Shown: positions 31,571 to 42,426, counted from the stretch's first letter. The stretch: 64,000 nt of DNA from Erythrobacter sp. (GCF_035194505.1 NZ_CP136573.1:372001-436000), one strand, 5' to 3'. Translations and numbers: made by a program. The notes: generated by a model not told the origin, from the letters alone.

Positions 31571-32539
31571 CTAATCGCGCAATAATGATGCGAAACAGGC
31601 CTCAATGTCGATATTTTCGGATTCAGGCCCGGGCGCGATCCGGAGCCATTCCTCCGGAGTCTGGCGCCGAAACCAGGTGAACTGGCGCTTGGCATAATTG
31701 CGCGTCGCCTGTTGCCCCGTGGCGATCATCGCCTCAGGCTCCATGTCGTCAGCAAGGAAGGCGGCGATTTCCGGCACCCCGATGGCGCGCATCACCGGCA
31801 GATCGGGATCGAGATTGCGGGCGAGCAGCGCCTCGACCTCGGCAATCGCGCCGCTTTCCAGCATCGCCTCGAACCGGAGGTCGCACCGTTCATAAAGCCA
31901 TGTCCGGTCCGGCAGCACCAGCAGCGGGTGGAGCGTGATGTCCTCGGCAATCCCGCCGGCCTTGGCGAGCTGCCAGTCAGCCAGCGTCACGCCGGTCGAG
32001 CGCTTCACTTCCAAGGCGCGGGCAATCCGCTGGCGATCGCCGGGATCAAGTTCGGTGGCGCGCTCGGGGTCTTCGACCTGGAGCAGGGCATAGGCCGCAT
32101 CTTCGGGCAGGGCGCGCACTGTGGCCCGCACAGCGGGATCGATTTCCGGGATCGGGGCGATGCCTTCGAGCAGCACCTTGATGTAGAGCCCGGTGCCGCC
32201 GACGAGGATCGGCACCCCGCCGCTGGCGTGGATATCGGCGATCTCGGCCTTGGCGCGCGCGGCCCATGCGGCGGCCGAGCAAGCCTCGGCCCCGTCCCAC
32301 GCCCCGAACAGGCGGTGCTCGATCCCGCCCATCTCCTCTTCGGAGGGGCGCGCGGACAGCACGCCGAGATCGGCATAGACCTGCGCGCTGTCGGCATTGA
32401 CGATCACGCCGCGCCGCCCGTCAGCGGCAAGCCGCTTGGCAAGGGCAAGCGCAATCGCGCTCTTGCCGCTTGCGGTCGGCCCTGCAATGAGCGCGACGGA
32501 GGGCGCCACGGGGCCTGCTGGAGAATTCACGATGCTCAT
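31571..32539 (-). CDS. miaA: tRNA dimethylallyltransferase MiaA
   Basis: A 322-residue enzyme. The P-loop GPTASGKS is at residues 20-27, and DSAQVYADLGVLSARPS, LVGGTGLYIKVLLEGI and the C-terminal RNYAKRQFTWFR are the family signatures. It adds dimethylallyl to A37 of tRNAs reading UNN codons. The ATG at 32539 overlaps the divergent serB start; GTG codons at 32530 and 32509 are alternatives that would shorten the N-terminus by 3 or 10 residues without touching the P-loop. Confidence 0.95.
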   Translation of the reverse strand: MSIVNSPAGPVAPSVALIAGPTASGKSAIALALAKRLAADGRRGVIVNADSAQVYADLGVLSARPSEEEMGGIEHRLFGAWDGAEACSAAAWAARAKAEIADIHASGGVPILVGGTGLYIKVLLEGIAPIPEIDPAVRATVRALPEDAAYALLQVEDPERATELDPGDRQRIARALEVKRSTGVTLADWQLAKAGGIAEDITLHPLLVLPDRTWLYERCDLRFEAMLESGAIAEVEALLARNLDPDLPVMRAIGVPEIAAFLADDMEPEAMIATGQQATRNYAKRQFTWFRRQTPEEWLRIAPGPESENIDIEACFASLLRD

Positions 32540-33404
32540 TGCCCGGCTGATAGCAGACATAGCGACAAGGGAAACATCGCAAGACTTGCTGGCGCGTGCT
32601 TTGCGCGAAGAAGGCGTGGCGCTGGCGACGGCGGAGGTGCTGGCCGACGGCGATGTGCTCGAGATGCGCTTCACCGATGGCGATCCGCAAGTGGTGCTCG
32701 CCGCGATCGACAGCGTCTTTTCCCCGGCCGACATGCTGGTCAGCCGTGGACCGATTTTCCTTCCGCAAGTCTTCGTGTCGGACATGGATTCGACCATGAT
32801 CGGGCAGGAATGCATCGACGAGCTGGCCGATTACGCCGGGATCAAGGCGCAGATCGCCGAAATCACCGAACGCGCGATGCAGGGCGAGCTCGATTTCGTC
32901 GCCGCGCTGCGCGAACGCGTGGCGCTGCTCGAAGGGCTGGGCGAGGGCGCGATCGGCGAATGTCTGGCGGAGCGGATTTCGCCCACGCCGGGCGCAAAGA
33001 CGCTGGTGGCGACGCTTTCGGCGCAAGGCTGCCGCACCGTGCTGGTGACCGGCGGCTTTCACCACTTCGCCGATCCGGTGGGCGCGATGCTCGGGTTTGA
33101 CCGGGTGGTCGGCAACCGGCTCGAGGTTGTGGGCGGCAAGCTCACGGGCGGGCTGCTGGGCGATATTGTCGACAGCGGCGTGAAGGCCGCGGTGCTGGCC
33201 GAAGAAGCGGCGGGCGGGCGCATCAGTCTTGCGACGGGCGACGGCGCCAACGACATTCCGATGATCGCGGCGGCGACCTATGGCTTTGCCTATCTCGCCA
33301 AGCCCAAGGCGCGCGCGGCCGCCAATGGCCGGGTCGATCGCGGCGATCTGACGGCGGTGCTTTCGCTGCTGGGCATTGCGCGCAGCGACTGGGTCGAGGC
33401 CTGA
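32532..33404 (+). CDS. serB: Phosphoserine phosphatase SerB
   Basis: A 290-residue HAD phosphatase. An N-terminal ACT-like region (about 1-75) precedes the catalytic DMDSTMIGQECIDE with its nucleophile Asp, then LVTGGFHHFADP (motif II) and LATGDGANDIPM (motif IV). It makes serine from phosphoserine. The ATG at 32532 lies inside the first codons of the divergent miaA frame, so the two genes share eight bases at their starts. No downstream start agrees with the family. Confidence 0.94.
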   Translation: MLIARLIADIATRETSQDLLARALREEGVALATAEVLADGDVLEMRFTDGDPQVVLAAIDSVFSPADMLVSRGPIFLPQVFVSDMDSTMIGQECIDELADYAGIKAQIAEITERAMQGELDFVAALRERVALLEGLGEGAIGECLAERISPTPGAKTLVATLSAQGCRTVLVTGGFHHFADPVGAMLGFDRVVGNRLEVVGGKLTGGLLGDIVDSGVKAAVLAEEAAGGRISLATGDGANDIPMIAAATYGFAYLAKPKARAAANGRVDRGDLTAVLSLLGIARSDWVEA

Positions 33405-33463
33405 TCGCTAGGCTCGCACGGCTCGTCGCAAAAAGGGTTTTATTCGCTGAACCGAATCGTCTA

Positions 33464-33479
33464 TTAACACTCATGTAAG
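33464..33479 (+). promoter_or_regulatory. TTAAC...ATGTAAG motif upstream of the first coq4-like gene
   Basis: TTAAC, four bases, then ATGTAAG, 43 bases before the start. ACA-N3-ATGTAAG recurs before the second Coq4 paralogue (35098-35110). The complement, CTTACAT...TGT, has the look of a TetR-type half-operator; it may be an operator or part of the promoter. Confidence 0.4.
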
Positions 33480-33522
33480 CAAGTCGTGGCACCACCAGCG
33501 CCACACCACAGGAATTGCCAGC

Positions 33523-34362
33523 ATGACCGAAGCCGCTCGTGACCAGTTTACCCGGATGTTCTCTGCCGACGGCACGGTTCTGCTGCACCCCGATCGTCCG
33601 CAGGCCAAGTACCGTCCCTTGCGCGCGGTCCACAACTTCCAGATGCTGATGAAGGACAAGGAAGACACCGCGGCGGTGTTCCGGATCTTCGAATCGCTGC
33701 CTTCGAAGGACTTCATCCCGCGGATCGCGGAGCTCTCGCTGTCCGAGCGCGGGACCTATCTGCGCCAGACCGAGCCCAGCCTGCCCGAGATTCTCGATGA
33801 TCACGCCGCGCTGCGCCGCACGCCCAAGGGCAGCCTTGCGCACGCCTATTGCGATTTCATGGAGGCCGAAGGGCTGTCGGCCGCAGGGCTGGTGGCCGAA
33901 AGCGACCGAACCGGGCGTCCGCGCTTCCCTGATCTGGTCGAGTGGTACATCAACCGCTCGCGCGACACCCACGATCTGTTCCACGTGCTGACCGGCTATG
34001 GTCGCGATGCGCTCGGCGAGGCGTCGGTGCTGCTGTTTACCCACGGCCAGTCGCCCAGCCAGGGCCACTTGCTGATCGGCTATGCGGGCGCTGCCAACAT
34101 CAAGAAGATGGCGAAGGGCACCAAGGCCCCTGTTTTCGGTGCCGTGCGCGAGGCGCATCGCACCGGCAAGGGCGCGCCGCCGCTGATCGCCCAGCCGATC
34201 CGCCAGCTGCTCGAACGCCCGATCGAGGACGTGCGCGCCGAGCTGCGCATCCCGCAGCCGCAACAGTACCGCGAATGCCACCGCATCTGGCAGGCCGAAG
34301 GGATCGATCCCTACAACCTGCTCGCCAGCACCAAGCCGCAGGGCGAACTTCTCGCCGCCTGA
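33523..34362 (+). CDS. Coq4 family ubiquinone biosynthesis protein (paralogue 1)
   Basis: A 279-residue protein with the Coq4 zinc motif HDxxHx11E: H150, D151, H154 and E166 in HDLFHVLTGYGRDALGE. Coq4 acts in ubiquinone synthesis, where it is tied to C1 decarboxylation/hydroxylation of the ring and to the assembly of the complex. The N-terminal half (RPLRAVHNFQMLMKDKEDT) is shared with the second paralogue. It ends 4 bases before the convergent nitroreductase. Whether both copies serve ubiquinone is unknown. Confidence 0.85.
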   Translation: MTEAARDQFTRMFSADGTVLLHPDRPQAKYRPLRAVHNFQMLMKDKEDTAAVFRIFESLPSKDFIPRIAELSLSERGTYLRQTEPSLPEILDDHAALRRTPKGSLAHAYCDFMEAEGLSAAGLVAESDRTGRPRFPDLVEWYINRSRDTHDLFHVLTGYGRDALGEASVLLFTHGQSPSQGHLLIGYAGAANIKKMAKGTKAPVFGAVREAHRTGKGAPPLIAQPIRQLLERPIEDVRAELRIPQPQQYRECHRIWQAEGIDPYNLLASTKPQGELLAA

Positions 34363-34366
34363 TCCG

Positions 34367-35053
34367 CTAGAGCCAGCTGGCGATCTGCGTCAGCGGCTTT
34401 TTGACCAGCGCGTGGGCGGGCACTGTGGCTTCTGATGCCGGGTGGCCTGCAACCACGATCATCACCGGCTTTTCCCAATCCGGCCTCGCGCACACCTCGC
34501 GCAGGAAGCCCATGGGCGAGGGCGTGTGGGTGAGCGTGGCGATGCCTGCCTCGTGCAGGGTGGCGAGCAGCATCCCGCAGGCAATCCCGACGCTTTCATT
34601 GACGTAGTAGTTCTGGGTCTCGCCATCCTCGGCGATGCCGCCCTTGCGCTGGGCAAAGACGACGATCAGCCATGGCGCGGTTTCAAGGAAGGGCTTGTCT
34701 GCGTCCGTGCCGAGCGGGCCGAGGGCATCGAGCCATTCCCCGCTGGCCTTGGGATCAGCGCCGTCCGCGCCATAGAAGCGCCGCTCCTCTGCCTCTGCCG
34801 CTTCACGAATGGCGCGCTTCTTGTCGGGCGAGGCAATGACGGCGAAATGCCAGGGCTGGTGATTTGCGCCCGATGGCGCGCTGCCGGCGGCGGCAATGGC
34901 CGCTTCGATCACCAGGCGCGGGACGGGTGCATCACTGAAGAAACGACATGTGCGGCGTTCCTTGAGTTTTGCGCTGAATGATTCGGCGCGGGCGATTGCC
35001 GTGTCGTCTGGCAGGCGTTGCAGCGCGTAGGGCAGGGTTTCGATTTCGGGCAT
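34367..35053 (-). CDS. Nitroreductase-family protein resembling iodotyrosine deiodinase
   Basis: A 228-residue FMN nitroreductase-fold protein. Its features follow the iodotyrosine deiodinase group: FMN contacts in RRTCRFFS and APSGANHQPWHF, the lid with E90, Y94 and K120 at the positions of the halotyrosine-binding Glu, Tyr and Lys, then ETAPWLIVVFAQ, SVGIACGMLLATLHEAGI and the tail SEATVPAHALVKKPL. In characterised members this triad clamps the amino acid part of iodo- or bromotyrosine. The Tyr-to-Lys spacing is 5 residues longer than in the human enzyme. Dehalogenation of a halotyrosine is therefore plausible, not shown. It lies between two Coq4 paralogues. Confidence 0.78.
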   Translation of the reverse strand: MPEIETLPYALQRLPDDTAIARAESFSAKLKERRTCRFFSDAPVPRLVIEAAIAAAGSAPSGANHQPWHFAVIASPDKKRAIREAAEAEERRFYGADGADPKASGEWLDALGPLGTDADKPFLETAPWLIVVFAQRKGGIAEDGETQNYYVNESVGIACGMLLATLHEAGIATLTHTPSPMGFLREVCARPDWEKPVMIVVAGHPASEATVPAHALVKKPLTQIASWL

Positions 35054-35090
35054 TGTCCGGTTTTGACCTCGATCAACGGGGAATGGACTT

Positions 35091-35110
35091 TTAACTGACA
35101 GCAATGTAAG
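35091..35110 (+). promoter_or_regulatory. TTAAC...ATGTAAG motif between IYD-like gene and second coq4-like gene
   Basis: TTAAC, eight bases, then ATGTAAG. It stands in the 105-base divergent gap, 48 bases before the second Coq4 start and 38 bases before the start of the deiodinase-like gene, so it could control both. It matches 33464-33479 in its ACA-N3-ATGTAAG part. Confidence 0.4.
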
Positions 35111-35158
35111 TAGGAGTGGCTGAACGCAACTCGCGACTCGCGCAAAGGACGTTACACC

Positions 35159-35965
35159 ATGTCGGTTCTTGATCTTCCGCTCGTTGCCCCGACCCGCAAG
35201 ACCTCGGGTTTCCGGCCGCTGAAGGTGCTGCACCATTTCGGCAAGCTGGTGGAGGACAAGGAAGACACCGAGCAGGTGTTCCACATCATCGAAGCCACCA
35301 AGGGCAAGCGCAGCCATGCTCAGGCCCATGCATTCATCCGTTCGCCCGAGGGGCAGCGCTTTCTGGCCGATGGCGTCGACATTCCGGCGATGCTCGATGA
35401 TCATTCGCGCTGGGCCGATTGCGGGCCGAACAAGGTGGCCGCGCACTACATCGCCTTCATGAAGCGCGAGGGGCTCTCGGCGGCGGGCCTCGTGGCCGAA
35501 AGCCACAAGTGGGCGCCGCCCGAAAGCCTGCCGCGCGACCTGACCCAGTGGTATTTTGATCGCCTGCGCGACACGCATGATCTGTTCCACGTGCTGACCG
35601 GCTACGGCCGCGATGCGCTGGGCGAGGCGAGCCTGCTCGGTTTCAGCTACGAGCAGAACCACAATACGGGCATCCTGTTCATCGCCTATGCGGGCGCACG
35701 CCAGATCAAGAAGGTTTCCGGCACCAAGGCGCCGCTGTTCGCCGCGATCAAGGAAGGGCGCAAGCTTGGCCGCGCCGCGGCGAAGATTTCGCATCAGGAT
35801 ATTGCTGCTTTGATGCGCGAGGATATCACCGAGGCGCGCGCGCGGCTGAACATCGGCAAGCCCGAGGTCTACCGCCAGTGCCTTGCGATCCTTGCGGGCG
35901 AGGGTATCCTCAGCGAGGATCTGACGCTCGGCAGCGCGCCCCAGCCGCAGCCGCAGGCGGCTTAA
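35159..35965 (+). CDS. Coq4 family ubiquinone biosynthesis protein (paralogue 2)
   Basis: A 268-residue paralogue of the protein at 33523. The zinc motif H140-D141-x2-H144-x11-E156 is intact and the HDLFHVLTGYGRDALGEAS run is identical. It differs in the N-terminal tail and in a Pro/Gln/Ala-rich C-terminus. It is divergent from the deiodinase-like gene and ends 4 bases before the convergent DUF3052 gene. The symbol coq4 would fit but orthology of either copy is unclear. Confidence 0.85.
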   Translation: MSVLDLPLVAPTRKTSGFRPLKVLHHFGKLVEDKEDTEQVFHIIEATKGKRSHAQAHAFIRSPEGQRFLADGVDIPAMLDDHSRWADCGPNKVAAHYIAFMKREGLSAAGLVAESHKWAPPESLPRDLTQWYFDRLRDTHDLFHVLTGYGRDALGEASLLGFSYEQNHNTGILFIAYAGARQIKKVSGTKAPLFAAIKEGRKLGRAAAKISHQDIAALMREDITEARARLNIGKPEVYRQCLAILAGEGILSEDLTLGSAPQPQPQAA

Positions 35966-35969
35966 GCCT

Positions 35970-36377
35970 TCAGCGCAATTCCTTGCGGATCACCAGCTTG
36001 AGACCCGACCAGGTCTCGTCGATCGCGCATACCTTGGTGTCGACCAGCCCCAGCGGCAGGCAGACCTCGCGGATCGTGTCTTCGGTGAGGTCGGTTTCGA
36101 TCTTTGCGGCCTTCTTGGGCCAGCTCACCCAGATCTGACCATCGGGCGCGATCTGGTGCCGGAGCGCCGCGAGATGCGCTTCCAGTGCTGCCCGCTCGGT
36201 GACGAAGATATGCGCCGCGTCCAGCCCTTGCGCGGGATCGGCCACGAAGACGAGATCGAGCGCATATTCGTCGATCTCGTCGATCACGTGTTCGGGCATG
36301 GCGTCGAACCACACCCGCATCCCGTCACGCAAGGTGAGCTTCTTGACGAGCGGCGTGCCGGAATAGCCGCTGCTCAT
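35970..36377 (-). CDS. DUF3052 family protein
   Basis: A 135-residue soluble protein of the DUF3052 family, with SGYSGTPLVKKLTLRDGMRV at the start, GLDAAHIFVTERA in the middle and the WVSWPKKAAKIETDLTEDTIREV core, quoted in parts. Function unknown. It begins 4 bases after the purL stop on the same strand and is very probably co-transcribed with it. The ATG at 36377 fits the family length; an upstream in-frame start would fall inside purL. Confidence 0.82.
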   Translation of the reverse strand: MSSGYSGTPLVKKLTLRDGMRVWFDAMPEHVIDEIDEYALDLVFVADPAQGLDAAHIFVTERAALEAHLAALRHQIAPDGQIWVSWPKKAAKIETDLTEDTIREVCLPLGLVDTKVCAIDETWSGLKLVIRKELR

Positions 36378-36381
36378 CGGA

Positions 36382-38631
<2,250 letters not shown>

Positions 38632-38661
38632 GGGTGGGGACTCCTTGCGCCGCCCCCTAGA

Positions 38662-39336
38662 TTACTGATCGCTGAAGGCCAAGCCGCCGCGTTTCTGGAA
38701 CCAGCGATTCTCCCCGACCCAGACAGCCAGCGCGGTCAGGATCGCGAAGGCGAGCAGGGCCTGAAGGTAAAGGAATGGCCCGGCGCTGGTCGGCTGCGGG
38801 CCGAACCAGTTCAGGGCCTGGAACATCAGCATCACCGCAAGCAGCACCATTGGCGGCCCGATCGGCCCGCGCGTGCGGCGCACATAGAGCGCGAAGGCTC
38901 CGCCGGTCAGCGCGAGTTCCAGCGGCATGGCAATCGCCGGATGGTTCCACAGGCCAAGGCCGAGCTTCGGCGGGGTGCCGTCGATCGTCAGATCGGGGAC
39001 ATGCACCAGCCAGTCGAGCGGCCAGTGCGACAGCACCACCAGTCCCGCGACAAAGCCTGCAAACAGGTTGCGCTGGCCGATGGCCACCACGATCAGGCAC
39101 GCGAGCGCCCATGCGCCCGCGCCCAGCAGGCTGTGGGTGAAGGGCATGTGATAGAGGTCCATCGGGTTCATCACGCTCGCCTTCGGATCGACCCGCATCG
39201 CCTCCACGCCGATGGTTGCGAGGGTGAAGAACCCCCAGTCGACCAGCTGTGCGGCCACGAACAGCGTGCCCAGCCTCGGGCTGCGCGGACTGGATGCAGC
39301 CGCGAGGAAGGCAGGAGCGAAATGGCCGATGAACAT
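38662..39336 (-). CDS. Integral membrane protein, YdjM/DUF457-like
   Basis: A 224-residue protein with about seven hydrophobic segments. Conserved polar residues lie at the membrane faces: GHFAPAF at the N-terminus, QLVDWGFF, MPFTHSLLG and SHWPLDWLVHVPDL. This His/Asp pattern resembles the YdjM-type membrane-bound predicted metal-dependent hydrolases, but the match is by eye only. It is 7 bases downstream of the DUF2177 gene and probably co-transcribed with it. Confidence 0.65.
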   Translation of the reverse strand: MFIGHFAPAFLAAASSPRSPRLGTLFVAAQLVDWGFFTLATIGVEAMRVDPKASVMNPMDLYHMPFTHSLLGAGAWALACLIVVAIGQRNLFAGFVAGLVVLSHWPLDWLVHVPDLTIDGTPPKLGLGLWNHPAIAMPLELALTGGAFALYVRRTRGPIGPPMVLLAVMLMFQALNWFGPQPTSAGPFLYLQALLAFAILTALAVWVGENRWFQKRGGLAFSDQ

Positions 39337-39343
39337 GGGAAGC

Positions 39344-39772
39344 TCAGCCCGCCGCCGTCGCGGCCGCCGCAGGGGCGAAGCGCAAAGTCACGTAGCAGGC
39401 GATTGCGCTCGCCGCGCCGGTGGCAAAGGCGCCCCACAGGATGTCGAGCACGCTGATATGGGTCGCCCACACCTTGAATACGGCCTGCGAGGTCAAATCG
39501 AAGGTCGCATAGCACAGCGCGCCCAGCAGGATGCCGTTCAGCATCGCAGCCTGCACCGTGCCGCTTTCAAGGCCCGGGCGCACCGCAAACCACATCATCC
39601 CGGCGAGATAGATCAGGTAGAACACCCCGGCGGCGGCCATGTTGAAATCCTTCGCCATGATATCGCCGATCACCGGACGGTAGAGATTGCCTGCCGCCCA
39701 GCGCAGCCACATTGCGTCCAGCGCGCCAAAGGCAAGGGCTGCCGTGCCATAGGCGATGATCCATTTCGTCAT
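39344..39772 (-). CDS. DUF2177 family membrane protein
   Basis: A 142-residue protein with four membrane helices. The DUF2177 pattern is clear: ALDAMWLRWAAGNLYRPVIGD, FYLIYLAGMMWFAVRPGL, YATFDLTSQAVFKVW and VLDILWGAF, quoted in parts. Function unknown. The ATG at 39772 is where homology begins. It diverges from xseB with 68 bases between starts. Confidence 0.85.
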   Translation of the reverse strand: MTKWIIAYGTAALAFGALDAMWLRWAAGNLYRPVIGDIMAKDFNMAAAGVFYLIYLAGMMWFAVRPGLESGTVQAAMLNGILLGALCYATFDLTSQAVFKVWATHISVLDILWGAFATGAASAIACYVTLRFAPAAAATAAG

Positions 39773-39840
39773 GTTTTTCTTTGTCCCGGTTTGTCCCGCC
39801 CCGATGCGCGCAGCCTTGACCGGACGGGGCGGCCGCGTCA

Positions 39841-40122
39841 ATGCTGGCGGGCATGGACGAGGGCAACACCGCCGGGGCACAGGCGCCGGACATTTCGCAA
39901 ATGAGCTTCGAGCAGGCGCTGGGCGCGCTCGAGCAGATCGTGCAGCAGCTCGAGCGCGGCGACGTGCCGCTCGATCAGTCGATCAGCCTTTACGAGCGCG
40001 GCGAGGCGCTGCGCTCCGCGTGCCAGCAGCGGCTCGATGCGGCGCAGGCGCGGATCGAGAAGATCGTCACCGGCGCTGATGGCCGGGCGGCATCCACCCA
40101 AGCCTTCGACGCAGGAAACTGA
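39841..40122 (+). CDS. xseB: Exodeoxyribonuclease VII small subunit XseB
   Basis: A 93-residue (or 89 if the ATG at 39853 is used) helical protein with the XseB pattern MSFEQALGALEQIVQQLERGDVPLDQSISLYERGEAL, quoted in part. It pairs with XseA to degrade single-stranded DNA. It ends 5 bases before ispA, the usual xseB-ispA arrangement. Confidence 0.94.
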   Translation: MLAGMDEGNTAGAQAPDISQMSFEQALGALEQIVQQLERGDVPLDQSISLYERGEALRSACQQRLDAAQARIEKIVTGADGRAASTQAFDAGN

Positions 40123-40127
40123 GGGTG

Positions 40128-41039
40128 ATGCTGGTGCAGACCGGAGGCTCGATGCTGGGCGATGCGATTGCGCGGGTGCAGGGCGAGGTTGATTCGCTGT
40201 TCGATGCGCTGCTGCCCGTTCCCGAGGATACCAGCGCGCGCCTGATCGAGGCGATGCGCTATGCGGCGATTGGCGGCGGCAAGCGGGTGCGCCCCTTGCT
40301 GGTGGTGAGCACCGCAAGCCTGTTCGGCGTCGCGCGCGAGCCGGCCCTGCGCGCCGGCGCGGCGATCGAGGCGATCCACGTCTATTCGCTGATCCATGAC
40401 GACCTGCCCTGCATGGATGATGACGATCTGCGCCACGGCAAGCCGACGCTGCACAAGGCCTATGACGAGGCCACGGCCGTGCTGGCGGGGGATGCGCTGC
40501 ACGCGCTGGCCTTCGAAGTGCTCGCCGATCCCGAAACCAGCGCCGATCCCTTCAGCCGCGTCGAGCTGATTTCCACCCTCGGCACCGCTTCGGGCATGAG
40601 CGGTATGGCCGGCGGCCAGATGATGGACATGGTCGCCGACGAGGAAGGCGTGACTTACGATCTTCCCGCGATCACCCGCCTGCAACAATTGAAAACCGGC
40701 GCGCTGCTCGCTGCCGCGGTCGAGATGGGGGCGATCCTTGGCAAGGTGCCGCCGCAGGGGCGGGCACCCTTGCGCGCCTATGCCCGTGATATCGGGCTCG
40801 CCTTCCAGATTGCCGATGACCTGCTCGATGTCGAAGGCGATGTCGAGAAAGCCGGCAAGGCGCTGCGCAAGGACAATGAACAGGGCAAGCAGACCTTCGT
40901 CACCCTGATGGGGATCGACAAGGCCCGCGAACAGGCGCGCGCGCTGGTCGATCAGGCGGTCGGGCATCTCGCCGCCTATGGCCCCGAAGCCGATATCCTG
41001 CGCGCGCTGGCCCGCTATATTGTCGAGCGGGATCGCTAG
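40128..41039 (+). CDS. ispA: Polyprenyl synthetase IspA (farnesyl diphosphate synthase)
   Basis: A protein of about 303 residues. The first aspartate-rich motif is HDDLPCMDDDD and the second is FQIADDLLD. GGKRVRPLLV and MAGGQMMDM are also family marks. It condenses IPP with DMAPP and GPP to farnesyl diphosphate, feeding quinone, carotenoid and hopanoid pathways. The start is ambiguous: ATG 40128 close to GAGG, or ATG 40152 with GGAGG four bases before it. It overlaps nothing and is translated just after xseB. Confidence 0.93.
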   Translation: MLVQTGGSMLGDAIARVQGEVDSLFDALLPVPEDTSARLIEAMRYAAIGGGKRVRPLLVVSTASLFGVAREPALRAGAAIEAIHVYSLIHDDLPCMDDDDLRHGKPTLHKAYDEATAVLAGDALHALAFEVLADPETSADPFSRVELISTLGTASGMSGMAGGQMMDMVADEEGVTYDLPAITRLQQLKTGALLAAAVEMGAILGKVPPQGRAPLRAYARDIGLAFQIADDLLDVEGDVEKAGKALRKDNEQGKQTFVTLMGIDKAREQARALVDQAVGHLAAYGPEADILRALARYIVERDR

Positions 41040-41069
41040 GGCTTCGAGGCCCTGAGAGAGGATAAAACC

Positions 41070-41582
41070 ATGACACGCCGCGTCGGGATTTACCCGGGAA
41101 CCTTCGATCCCATCACCCTTGGCCATGCCGATATCATCCGGCGCGGCTCCAAGCTGGTCGATCATCTGATCATCGGGGTCACCACCAATCCGTCCAAGAA
41201 CCCGATGTTCACCACCGAGGAACGCTTCCGCATGGTAGAGCGCGAGGTGGCGAGCATGGGCCTGACCAATGTCGAGGTCGTGGGCTTCAACGCCCTGCTG
41301 GTGAAATTCGCGCAGAAACAGGGCGCGTCCGTCATCATCCGCGGCCTGCGCGCCGTGGCCGATTTCGAATATGAATATCAGATGGCCGGCATGAACCAGC
41401 AGCTCGATCACAATATCGAGACTGTGTTCCTGATGGCCGATGTTTCCTTGCAGCCGATCGCCTCCAAGCTGGTCAAGGAAATCGCGGTCTATGGCGGCGA
41501 TATCGCCAAGTTCGTGAGCCCGCCGGTGCGCGAGGAAGTGATCGCACGGGTGCGCGAGACTGGCACCAAAGGCGATTACTAG
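41070..41582 (+). CDS. coaD: Phosphopantetheine adenylyltransferase CoaD
   Basis: A 170-residue nucleotidyltransferase. YPGTFDPITLGHADIIRRG carries the T/HxGH motif, and VIIRGLRAVADFEYEYQMAGMN is the family's second signature. It makes dephospho-CoA from 4'-phosphopantetheine. GAGAGG precedes the ATG. Confidence 0.97.
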   Translation: MTRRVGIYPGTFDPITLGHADIIRRGSKLVDHLIIGVTTNPSKNPMFTTEERFRMVEREVASMGLTNVEVVGFNALLVKFAQKQGASVIIRGLRAVADFEYEYQMAGMNQQLDHNIETVFLMADVSLQPIASKLVKEIAVYGGDIAKFVSPPVREEVIARVRETGTKGDY

Positions 41583-41676
41583 GCAGATTTGCAGCCACGC
41601 TTTGTGGGTAGGCCCGCTTCATTCATTGAAGTGTCAGCCCGGCATGGCTAAACGGCGGGGCAGAACGGATGACATC

Positions 41677-42426
41677 ATGATCAAAGCCAAGCTCAATTGC
41701 GTCCCTGCCACTCTGGCCGCCGCGCTCCTTATCGCCTTCGCCGGCCAGCCCGCGCTTGCCCAGAAGCAGAAGGACGATACCCCGCCGGTCGCCTTCGGGG
41801 ACAATGCCCCCAAAGAGGACGAGGACGAGGACGAGAAGGCTCCTGTCCCGGCCAAGGTCTATGCCGCGATCAATTATGATGTGAACGCCGATCCGGACAA
41901 TATCTGGGTGCTCGATCTGTCGAACGGGCAGCGCGTCAAGATCCGCCTGATGCCCGACTGGGCGCCCGGCCATGTCGAACGCATCAAGGAATTGTCGCGC
42001 CGCGGCTTCTACAATGGGGTGATCTTCCACCGCGTGATCGACGGCTTCATGGCGCAGGGCGGCGATCCGACCGGCACCGGGCAGGGCGGCAGCGAGCTTC
42101 CCGACTTGAAGGCCGAATTCAACCCCATGCCGCACGTGCGCGGGACGCTGTCGATGGCGCGCGCTTCGGAAGAGGACAGCGCCAACAGCCAGTTCTTCAT
42201 CGTTTTCTACCCGCGCTTCAGCCTCGACAAGAAATACACCAATTTCGGCCGCGTGATCGAGAACATGGAAGCCGTGGACGCGATCAACAAGGGTGAGCCG
42301 CCGGCCCAGCCGACCTTCATCACCCAGGCCTCTCTGGCGAGCGACAACCTGCCGCCCCCGCCGCCGCTTCCTGCGGCCGAAGAGGCGCCGATCTCGGCCG
42401 ACATGCTGAGCGCGCCCATTCCCTAA
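41677..42426 (+). CDS. Exported cyclophilin-type peptidyl-prolyl isomerase
   Basis: A 249-residue protein. A signal peptide (LAAALLIAFAGQPALAQ, cleavage near residue 28) is followed by an acidic linker (KEDEDEDEK), then a cyclophilin domain with FHRVIDGFMAQGGDPTGTGQGG and NSQFFIVF. The C-terminus is Pro-rich. It catalyses proline isomerisation in the periplasm. I chose the ATG at 41677 because it gives a clean signal peptide; an in-frame ATG at 41644 would add a charged 11-residue lead. It precedes queA by 42 bases. Confidence 0.92.
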   Translation: MIKAKLNCVPATLAAALLIAFAGQPALAQKQKDDTPPVAFGDNAPKEDEDEDEKAPVPAKVYAAINYDVNADPDNIWVLDLSNGQRVKIRLMPDWAPGHVERIKELSRRGFYNGVIFHRVIDGFMAQGGDPTGTGQGGSELPDLKAEFNPMPHVRGTLSMARASEEDSANSQFFIVFYPRFSLDKKYTNFGRVIENMEAVDAINKGEPPAQPTFITQASLASDNLPPPPPLPAAEEAPISADMLSAPIP

